Shown: positions 7,401 through 11,781 of the stretch, one piece after another
Layout of the letters: every line of letters begins with the position of its first letter
Numbering within the stretch: the first letter of the stretch is position 1
Assembly (NCBI GenBank): GCA_023485185.1
Contig: JAMCZP010000212.1
Span: 1 to 11,781, forward strand
Direction: 5' to 3'
Length of the DNA stretch: 11,781 bases
Source of the DNA: Gammaproteobacteria bacterium
GTDB lineage: Bacteria > Pseudomonadota > Gammaproteobacteria > Pseudomonadales > Halomonadaceae
Notes under the pieces: generated by a model
Seen by the model: the letters and a program-made list of their open reading frames with translations, nothing else
What the model was told of the DNA's origin: nothing
Database searches by the model: none
Position numbers and translations under genes: made by a program

Positions 7401-7712
7401 TACTTGCCAATCCAGTACGCGCGAGCCGCGTTCCAGCCCTTTCACTAAAAAATTATGCTGTTGGCGAAGCTTTTGTGGGCTTGTGATCGTATGAAGAGAC
7501 TCAAACGCATCGCTGATAGCGCGTTCAGGAAAGTCTAATCCAAGGCGTCCTTCCATGGCTCCCGGCACTCGAGCCTCTAGCTGATTTAGCGCTGAGGACA
7601 GCTCTTTGTATTTTTCGCGTGCGCGTTGATAGCTCCGCGACGCTTCGCCGTCAGTACTTGCTTGTATCGGAGGCGTTAATTTCCAGCCGGCCCAAACTGA
7701 TTGTTCGCTCAT
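4434..7712 (-). CDS. Giant tyrosine recombinase (1092 aa) with C-terminal helix-turn-helix
   Basis: The start at 7712 (MSEQSVWAGW) is chosen because its ATG overlaps the upstream TGA as ATGA and a GAGGGGG site sits 7 bases before it. The protein is about three times the length of a normal integrase. Residues 1-510 have no family I recognise and are mostly helical. About 518-760 is a complete tyrosine-recombinase catalytic domain: Arg555 (GLRRSE), Lys591 (HSGKSYS), His669 and Arg672 with a following His (YHHLRHSF), His739 (WTGHAS) and nucleophile Tyr749 (LSSYSHS). An unusual insertion of roughly 40 residues separates the HxxR block from the second histidine. Residues 868-895 (TEAIEQAAKRFGISPTELDK) look like an added helix-turn-helix. 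The rest, to 1092, is unassigned. All catalytic residues are present, so it should be an active DNA strand-exchange enzyme acting with the two upstream proteins. Confidence 0.9.
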   Translation of the reverse strand: MSEQSVWAGWKLTPPIQASTDGEASRSYQRAREKYKELSSALNQLEARVPGAMEGRLGLDFPERAISDAFESLHTITSPQKLRQQHNFLVKGLERGSRVLDWQVSIPSPMVTLPRKSPQVTTDSFSQLHSWDTAVNSHDQLLPPTNLNPNELKKWLAGRFLFQLIREGALLNKEWLKQVPNAVVDGIAFEQNIAYLTLKKDLQAEKSGSKKITPQAKAGLDVSPDDVLEYEQQYQYRRLFLSPMSQLLLLAYFQQCGRSWPPSDSAEACLLYYAKRLSKELARTKLTALLSVAKTSASLEMSPLLTHYASQADASLSLQPSAWHRLVSQQIVSVATDKVSEDEKDTQLTFQVFPERHGDYPDQLKQLRQLQACFSASSSRKIGKSKALTNVDSFLANTEANGVMVTLLAGWCKKLIRRGGRVKSKLTISTVTTCLSNIARSLIAHEHMIGELEIATPDEWEKLYETVLNDTKTSASRIRTQSRLRDFHHYLSNAYAVPSIAFEAAGQHQRRVDVNIITPAEYRRAIAMIGTSYQDERLQAEQQLALMLGYRLGLRRSECASLLVQDIAYLPESPEISGEVIVRANQFHSGKSYSATRRLPLWLLMPEERTLLIELIQKRRSENTTRSIEKQLLFSSGGNGYSLKEDKEFFRPIQIALKAVSGDKHLRYHHLRHSFVTFTLLRLLESEPNELLEPTWATDDHKKMAMPNANDDISTLAGLPPQHRPSRKRLWQLALWTGHASPEETLSSYSHSLDWALGKTLHQRFNSALSIDQQLTLLNLPSKTALTSWRNRHGLKGPTHASVLLHYWQDQKESYSKNLFLQSTFESYHPSMQNPLNTMLEAPNRSPDIITIYQSLRLVEQQEHQGLALTEAIEQAAKRFGISPTELDKWVKKGEALMRRKTRRTNLRFSRQHHQERRVDIAASPYIYMPELRRCMAPPLKPKSLKEANQFFHKLLRWLKDNSDYGKEDSFIAFRDHMQRSTGHIVLPDIHTMDRILDMISALGCIQHVYLVVEIDAQANEQQVKRYWFSETGIPHKRIDLTPTKSALGRTRHWYGNANLKITRGHYSDYQQPLWEALRFAAFMVMLVSKLD

Positions 7713-10093
7713 AGCACCGCCCCCTCGATGGCTTTCCATCCCTGGTGCTGCATGATTGACTTGATGGCTGAGCTAATGTGCTCACGATACTCGAGTGGGC
7801 AAAATGTTGAATATTTTGCCCACGGCTCTTGGCCGGCATCCCAGTGGCCCATATAAGCATCGACTAGCTCGGATGAGCAGCCGCTTTCTTTAAGCTGTGT
7901 ATGGAGAAAGTGGCGGTTGATGTTAAGTGGTGGAGAGCCTGGCCAGTCCAAGTGTTCCTGAAGTTTTTTAGGTGTGACCTGTTTGGGATGGCCGTATGTA
8001 TCTAAAAATAGAAATGGTGTTTCCCATTGCTGCTGCAGATATAGCTGAAGGCGACCTAAGATGGCTTCGCGATGCCGAAGGTAGTATTGGAGCTGATGTA
8101 CCATAATAGTGGGCAGCGGCAAAAAACGAGCATGGCTTTGCACATCATCGGTTTTATCAGCGATGACCATCATGCGACGTGACAACGATAGTTGGTTCCA
8201 TTTCGGTAAGGGGTCGCGGATGCTGCGATAACCGGTGCAGAACATCAACATTGCTATGGTATAAGCTGTATAACTGTTATGAACACTCACCATTCGCTGA
8301 AAGAGCGACCCGCTCTGATCGGCTACCGCTAGCTGTCTTTGCATATGCGTTACTAGTTTCTTCACATAAGCCGAGGTGGGGACTAACTGAGAGCCTACGT
8401 ACTGAACTTTTTGTTGTTGTGAATTTGAAGCGACTGCTGTGTGCGTTGAGTCAGTGATAGTTAGCGACTTTTCAGCTTGAGGTTTTAGCCACTGTTGTTG
8501 GATGACCTGCATGGCATCCAGGTAAAGCTTTTCCAGATAGTTATTGCTGGGCGCGAAATAATACAATGATGCTTGCTGGCCAAAAGTGGGAACCCGGGCG
8601 GTGATCAAACAGGCCGAGGTTAGATCGGCATCACCTGTGTTTAGCGTATTGAAGAGATGCATGCCCAGTCGGTGTATCGTCAGCCTGGAGCCTGTTTTCT
8701 TATTAGTGTTGACAAGCAGCTTTTTAAGCTCGCTCGTGAATTCCTGTCTTTGGTTATTAGGAAACAATGCGACTGACTGCTTAATTACGCGGTCACTATT
8801 TTTCTTAGCAATGGGTTCCAAGAGCTGCTGCAAAAATACTGGAATCGGTAATATAAGATATTCCTGAGTGTTGCGCATATCGGATCGCCACTGGCGACTT
8901 AGTTGTCGGCTATCGGGTGGCCTAATAACGCCGGTGATCCAGCTATTTTCGTTATAAACGAGATAGATCGATTGATCATGAAGTGATGTTTTAGGTACTT
9001 GATCAATGTTGTTAACGACATGCGCATCGAGAATACTCACCAAGTTTCGGCCCGTCATTAACATTAGCCCAAGAATACATTTTAGTGAGGATTTGTTCTG
9101 CTTTGTACGAGTAAGCTCGTCATGGAGATGATGTAAATCGTATGCAGAGAGGTGTTCCCAACGGCCGGGTAAAAGCTGTGCTGACTTATCTAAATGCAGC
9201 TGTTGAGAACGCGCGCGAAAAACAGATTGAAGCGACGAGTCGCCTCTCGCTAATGCTAATGGCTTGTCGCTCTGTATCAATTCAATCGATGAGCGTTCTT
9301 CAGTAGCAGAGAGCCCAGCTTGGCGTAACGCGCTGTAATCTGCTGCTTGAGATGGAAGCGTTACAACTGAACTTGATAGTTCTTGCCATGGCTCTTCAGG
9401 ATCTACGTCAATAGGTCGAGTACGCTGGGGCAGTAAATAATTATCGTTATTCGCTTGTTCAGCGCGGTAACTTTTTCGTGGTTGCCGGACATTGAGTGCA
9501 TACGCAAAAAAGCGTTCTAGTTCCTGTATATAAGCTTCACTGCCTTCTATCACTTTTTCGGCAAGCGCTTGACAGGATTTTAATAACTCACGGCTAGATT
9601 GATCCCCAGGCGCAAGCTGGATCAGACCATCCGCATCCATCCGTCGGGCCACTTTGCAGGCTGCCTCGAGATTTTTTTGATAAGTGGCTGTGTTGAGGCG
9701 TTTTTTATCATGATCTGATTGCGATTGATTAACGGATAATGCTTCAATTTCTTTTCGCCATTGAAAGGCCGCATTGATAATATGGCCGAGAAGCTTTAAT
9801 CGATCTTCCATATCTATATTTTTAGATATCTTATAGAGTGCGCCGTGAATTGGGTTAGTGCCGTAAATGCCTTTTTCGCCTTTAACAGACTCAACTTGAA
9901 ACTCAATCTCTTTATTCTCAATGGCAGTGATCAAATCTTTAATCGCTGCTACATCCCAGCAGTCATCTCCCACGATAATAAGATGCTGAAGTGTGGAAAC
10001 CAGTGCTGGTTGAAGCTTTGTAAAAGAAAAGTAGTCAGAGCGGGGTTGTATCGCATCTTCAAGAAGCGATCTCATTTTTAATTTATATATCAC
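7709..10093 (-). CDS. Tandem tyrosine-recombinase-like protein (794 aa), first catalytic segment degenerate
   Basis: The GTG start at 10093 is supported by AAAGG eight bases upstream. The next in-frame ATG (10075) lacks a ribosome site. Residues 1-300 are unassigned. About 330-530 looks like a decayed recombinase core, with Arg349 (MTGRNLVS), His474-Arg475 (LTIHRLGMHLFNTL) and Tyr511/512 (ASLYYF), but no recognisable second His. About 575-785 is a better core: Arg623 or Arg626 (CTGYRSIRD), Lys647 (IADKTDD), Arg727-His728 (LNINRHFLHTQL, with Asn where the first His normally lies), His750 (AYMGHWDAGQEPW) and Tyr761 (AKYSTF). The GHWxxGQEPW pattern occurs in large integrase-like proteins of multi-recombinase islands. 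Its stop overlaps the next gene's start, so the two are translationally coupled. The function is likely DNA recombination as a partner subunit. Activity of the first core is doubtful. Confidence 0.85.
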   Translation of the reverse strand: MIYKLKMRSLLEDAIQPRSDYFSFTKLQPALVSTLQHLIIVGDDCWDVAAIKDLITAIENKEIEFQVESVKGEKGIYGTNPIHGALYKISKNIDMEDRLKLLGHIINAAFQWRKEIEALSVNQSQSDHDKKRLNTATYQKNLEAACKVARRMDADGLIQLAPGDQSSRELLKSCQALAEKVIEGSEAYIQELERFFAYALNVRQPRKSYRAEQANNDNYLLPQRTRPIDVDPEEPWQELSSSVVTLPSQAADYSALRQAGLSATEERSSIELIQSDKPLALARGDSSLQSVFRARSQQLHLDKSAQLLPGRWEHLSAYDLHHLHDELTRTKQNKSSLKCILGLMLMTGRNLVSILDAHVVNNIDQVPKTSLHDQSIYLVYNENSWITGVIRPPDSRQLSRQWRSDMRNTQEYLILPIPVFLQQLLEPIAKKNSDRVIKQSVALFPNNQRQEFTSELKKLLVNTNKKTGSRLTIHRLGMHLFNTLNTGDADLTSACLITARVPTFGQQASLYYFAPSNNYLEKLYLDAMQVIQQQWLKPQAEKSLTITDSTHTAVASNSQQQKVQYVGSQLVPTSAYVKKLVTHMQRQLAVADQSGSLFQRMVSVHNSYTAYTIAMLMFCTGYRSIRDPLPKWNQLSLSRRMMVIADKTDDVQSHARFLPLPTIMVHQLQYYLRHREAILGRLQLYLQQQWETPFLFLDTYGHPKQVTPKKLQEHLDWPGSPPLNINRHFLHTQLKESGCSSELVDAYMGHWDAGQEPWAKYSTFCPLEYREHISSAIKSIMQHQGWKAIEGAVL

Positions 10094-10113
10094 TTAGAAA
10101 ACCTTTGCCTTTG

Positions 10114-10644
10114 TCAGTATTTTTTTCGGTTTATGCCAATGGCTTCTAGAAACGATTTTTTAAAACGACATTTAGCCGAGATGAAACTTAATACGTCCGG
10201 GGAGTAGTCGATAGTATGGTTCCGAAGCTCTAAAAAATATGGTCCTGCTTTATCGGGATCTAAAGATAACGCCAGATCACTGATCATGTTTAACGTGAGT
10301 GCCATAGAGTCAATGTTAGTGTGAAAGGGGGGGGCAATGAGATTGACTCTTATTTTTGAAGAGCCAGGTAGCAGGCCAGCAAGCTGAAGAGAACGGAAGT
10401 TGGCGATACATATATAGAGCCTTTTGCCAGCTGTGCTATTTTTCTCATAAACAATTGGCGGTGATAGAAGAATTGCCATGTTGATGGCTTCGTCAGTTAA
10501 GTCGCGGGCATTTTGCAATAAAGGAGGCCGCCCAAATAATGTTTTTCTGACATTGCTCGCTATCTGTTCAGAGATCTTGATTTGAGAAGTAAGAACCACT
10601 CGTGAGCCGATAACGTTGATCATTGATTTAGTGCCTGGTTTCAT
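10114..10644 (-). CDS. Small accessory protein (176 aa), possible ParB-like fold, first gene of the recombinase operon
   Basis: Not confidently assigned. Residues about 61-104 (PPIVYEKN, then KRLYICIANFRSLQLAGLLP and KIRVNLIAPP) resemble the beta-strand, 'GeRRl.Aa.laGl' helix and strand order of ParB/sulfiredoxin-fold N-domains, with ANFRS in place of GERR. The C-terminus is basic (KCRFKKSFLEAIGINRKKY). No signal peptide or membrane span is seen. Start choice is uncertain: the ATG at 10644 has only a weak AAAAG and a second Met lies at codon 8. It is followed after 20 bp by the 794-residue recombinase, and a candidate promoter lies 35 bp upstream. By analogy with Tn554 (two recombinases plus small TnpC) and GInt (three integrases plus small GinD), it may be a DNA-binding or specificity factor. 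Confidence 0.75.
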   Translation of the reverse strand: MKPGTKSMINVIGSRVVLTSQIKISEQIASNVRKTLFGRPPLLQNARDLTDEAINMAILLSPPIVYEKNSTAGKRLYICIANFRSLQLAGLLPGSSKIRVNLIAPPFHTNIDSMALTLNMISDLALSLDPDKAGPYFLELRNHTIDYSPDVLSFISAKCRFKKSFLEAIGINRKKY

Positions 10645-10678
10645 TGGTTACTTTTATTGCTGATAAGTTAATTAGTTT

Positions 10679-10706
10679 TTTATAGATGTGCAAGTGTGTG
10701 TTGCAA
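10679..10706 (-). promoter_or_regulatory. Candidate promoter and operator of the recombinase operon
   Basis: On the minus strand TTGCAA (10706-10701), a 16-bp spacer and TATAAA (10684-10679) fit a sigma-70 promoter, 35 bp before the ATG at 10644. The inverted repeat TGCAA-GTGTGTG-TTGCA (10689-10705) covers the -35 box and the spacer, an arrangement suited to a repressor site and possibly autoregulation by the 176-residue protein. Prediction from sequence only. Confidence 0.5.
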
Positions 10707-10780
10707 ATAATTTTAGGGGATTTAAGTTTACGATTAAGTGTGCCTGGATTCTCGGCTGGGATGTCTAAAATGCTATGTCG

Positions 10781-10797
10781 CTATCATATTATGATAG
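10781..10797. repeat. Perfect 7-bp palindrome CTATCAT-ATT-ATGATAG with flanking iterations
   Basis: CTATCAT and ATGATAG pair exactly around ATT. The symmetry partly extends outward (GCTATG ... CGTAGC), and a tandem TATCGTA-TTATCGTA follows at 10798-10812. It lies about 140 bp upstream of the recombinase operon. A recombinase core site has this look (short inverted arms around a small spacer), as does an operator. Confidence 0.7.
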
Positions 10798-10810
10798 TAT
10801 CGTATTATCG

Positions 10811-10912
10811 TAGCTGAAGCTTAGCTGCAGGATTTTAATTAGTTAAACTGATATAAATTTCATTATAATAATGCTGGCTGTTGGCTGAAATTGCTGTTTT
10901 TAAGCTGTTTTT
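10811..10912. repeat. Short GCTG-containing direct repeats in AT-rich leader DNA
   Basis: TAGCTGAAGC/TTAGCTGCAG (10811-10830) and the pair GCTGTTTTT (10893-10901 and 10904-10912) recur in AT-rich DNA, with further GCTG steps at 10873-10886. TTAATTAGTT also occurs twice (10668-10677 and 10835-10844). The remainder of 10645-10960 has no gene I can support. The iterated motifs could be protein-binding arms of an attachment region. Confidence 0.45.
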
Positions 10913-10960
10913 TGGTTTAAGTTAAATCAGATAAAGTGGTAATGGCTAGCTTTTATAAAA

Positions 10961-11227
10961 GTGTTGATGGAGCCAGGGGGTGTTTGTGAAAAAAACAAAA
11001 AAAATAGTCTAATTTATAGTTTAAATAGTTGGAATTTACATGCTTTAAGGTTCGCTCAGGAGCAGCTAAATCGGCACAAATTAGGTCTAGGAAAGAATGC
11101 AATAGGTGAATTGTTGATAGTTTTGATGAATACGAGCTATGTGGAAAGGTTGAGGCTAAGGACGAGATTCGCTCATGGCATATTAAGTATGAATGAACAT
11201 ACTGACGTTTGTGCAGCACAGCGGTAG
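10961..11227 (+). CDS. Doubtful small ORF (up to 88 aa)
   Basis: The frame opens at GTG 10961 and has an ATG at 10967, neither with a good ribosome site. The central part (HALRFAQEQLNRHKLGLGKN and IGELLIVLMN) would form amphipathic helices, which argues mildly for coding. A nearly coextensive frame on the other strand shows that the stretch is simply low in stops. No family recognised. The 200 bp after it (11228-11438) show nothing I can support. Confidence 0.25.
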   Translation: MLMEPGGVCEKNKKNSLIYSLNSWNLHALRFAQEQLNRHKLGLGKNAIGELLIVLMNTSYVERLRLRTRFAHGILSMNEHTDVCAAQR

Positions 11228-11438
11228 ATCAGCCTAGTGGCAGGGGAACACTCACAGTATTTTGTCTTAATAATGATCGCAAGCCTATGTGAAATTTTAC
11301 AGCCTACGCTTTACCAATCTTATGGTTTTGACCAGTTTAGAGATAATTGTCAAAGTCAAACGGTTAAAAGCGTAAATTATGTTATACATATTACTATTTT
11401 AAATTCTAGAGCTACAATTATATAAGAGGGGGTCATAT

Positions 11439-11459
11439 ATGATTCGTCTCAGGTCTTAA
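11439..11459 (+). CDS. Six-codon mini-ORF (MIRLRS) with a strong ribosome site
   Basis: AAGAGGGGG at 11424-11432 lies 6 bases before the ATG at 11439, the best ribosome site in the right flank. The reading frame has only six codons and its TAA overlaps the next ATG (TAATG, 11457-11461). It could be a leader that couples translation of the following hydrophobic peptide. No experimental support. Confidence 0.35.
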   Translation: MIRLRS

Positions 11460-11530
11460 TGGATTTTTCACTTATCTGGCTCTGTATGTTATTTGCTCTT
11501 ATTGAAGGATTGTTTTTTTGCAGAAAATGA
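11459..11530 (+). CDS. Putative 23-residue single-span membrane peptide
   Basis: The frame encodes a peptide whose residues 3-21 are nearly all hydrophobic (FSLIWLCMLFALIEGLFF), followed by CRK, consistent with a transmembrane helix with a positively charged C-terminus. It starts inside the stop of the six-codon ORF (TAATG). Too short for a family call. Small membrane toxin or accessory subunit peptides look like this, but a chance ORF in AT-rich DNA is possible. Confidence 0.35.
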   Translation: MDFSLIWLCMLFALIEGLFFCRK

Positions 11531-11593
11531 ATAATTGCCAGTCACAAGCTAATGTCGGTATATTTATATAACCAGCCTTAAGCGAGAAAGCTG

Positions 11594-11674
11594 ATGATGA
11601 CTAGTGAAGTTTATGGGGTTATAGGTATTATTATTGCTACTTTTATAATATTAGTCCTACTAGGTTCTGTCTGA
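11594..11674 (+). pseudogene. Putative 26-residue membrane peptide, 3' end supplied by an insertion sequence
   Basis: Starting ATG ATG at 11594, the frame reads MMTSEVYGVIGIIIATFIIL then VLLGSV and stop. Residues 7-23 form a clear membrane span. The last codons and the TGA (11672-11674) lie in the terminal repeat of the IS that begins near 11663, so the original C-terminus was probably cut off and replaced. The ribosome site is weak (GCGAGAAAG). It could be a small membrane protein of the KdpF or CydX kind, or the signal-anchor start of a larger gene now interrupted. Confidence 0.35.
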
Positions 11675-11781
11675 AAAGTCATAAATGTTACGCTCTCTCT
11701 GTTCATTGAGCAGGAGGGCGATATGGCAGGCCGTTACGAGCTTTCTGATCAGCGTTGGCAGATGATCGAGGACATCGTTTC
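11663..11781 (+). mobile_element. Left end of a second IS427-group (IS5-family) insertion sequence, runs off the window
   Basis: GGTTCTGTCTGAAAAGTC at 11663-11680 looks like a left terminal inverted repeat. The preceding CTAG (11660-11663) may be the target duplication. The orfA start lies about 60 bp inside, the usual layout of IS427-group elements. The right end is outside the window. Confidence 0.75.
11723..11781 (+). CDS. IS427-group transposase OrfA, N-terminal fragment (continues past the window)
   Basis: The ATG at 11723 follows CAGGAGGGCGAT, a strong ribosome site. The visible residues MAGRYELSDQRWQMIEDIV match the 'YELtdeqW..iedl' N-terminal signature of IS5-family IS427-group OrfA (DUF4096), the DNA-binding part of the transposase. 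OrfA and OrfB of this group are normally joined by programmed frameshifting, which cannot be seen here. Confidence 0.85.
   Translation, partial: MAGRYELSDQRWQMIEDIV

Noticed and set aside
7651..7860. 69-codon minus-strand frame spanning the junction of the two large genes
   Set aside because: It is out of frame with both well-supported recombinase genes.
4434..10644. Direct identification of the operon as GInt ginABCD or Tn554 tnpABC
   Set aside because: Gene order, protein sizes and the fused tandem core differ from what I know of both. The resemblance is architectural only.
10953..11219. 88-codon minus-strand frame opposite the doubtful plus-strand ORF
   Set aside because: Its composition (many His, Ser, Phe and Cys) looks like antisense translation and there is no ribosome site.
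11237..11425. 62-codon plus-strand frame in AT-rich DNA
   Set aside because: Non-ATG start without a ribosome site, and no protein-like pattern.
10645..11660. CRISPR array, tRNA gene or retron-type structured RNA in the AT-rich region
   Set aside because: No regularly spaced repeats, no cloverleaf with CCA-type end and no reverse transcriptase are present. The repeats seen are short and irregular.

Overview
The window looks like an accessory, mobile-element-rich stretch of a gammaproteobacterial genome. The regulator, excisionase, integrase and transposase styles would fit Halomonadaceae or Pseudomonas relatives, but I cannot fix the genus. Base composition changes sharply along it. It is very GC-rich at positions 1-960, roughly balanced from about 2.3 to 4.35 kb, lower in the large minus-strand operon (4.4-10.6 kb), and clearly AT-rich from 10.65 to 11.66 kb. 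No housekeeping gene is intact.

Left flank (1-1980). A very GC-rich, actinobacterial-looking fragment of an MltG-type transglycosylase gene (minus strand) abuts, at about 200, the C-terminal half of a Pseudomonas-type alpha-ketoglutaric semialdehyde dehydrogenase (plus strand), which ends in a clear terminator hairpin. Next come a perfect 25-bp inverted repeat and a pile of insertion-sequence debris on the minus strand: an IS3 integrase-core fragment, an IS30 fragment read in the same frame, and a 5'-truncated IS5-family (IS427-group) transposase.

Integration module (1984-4351). A divergent Cro/CI-type repressor faces an operon of a small winged-helix excisionase-like protein, a DUF3596-type tyrosine integrase overlapping it by 8 bp, and two small unknown genes. 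This looks like the control and integration end of a prophage, integrative plasmid or genomic island.

Large-recombinase module (4434-10644, minus). Three tightly spaced genes convergent to the integrase module encode a 176-residue protein with a weak ParB-like motif, a 794-residue protein carrying two tyrosine-recombinase-like catalytic segments (the first degenerate), and a 1092-residue protein with a complete R-K-H-R-H-Y tyrosine-recombinase active site, a long unassigned N-terminus and a C-terminal helix-turn-helix. The 20-bp gap with a good ribosome site and the ATGA overlap imply stoichiometric co-expression. This is the most interesting part of the window. It resembles multi-recombinase mobile systems (Tn554 TnpABC, RIT trios, GInt ginABCD) in logic but not in gene order or domain layout.

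Right flank (10645-11781). About 1 kb of AT-rich DNA holds the probable operon promoter with an overlapping inverted repeat, a separate AT-rich palindrome with direct repeats, a doubtful 88-codon ORF, and a cluster of very short ORFs encoding single-membrane-span peptides. The last of these runs straight into the terminal repeat of a second IS427-group element, whose orfA starts at 11723 and leaves the window.
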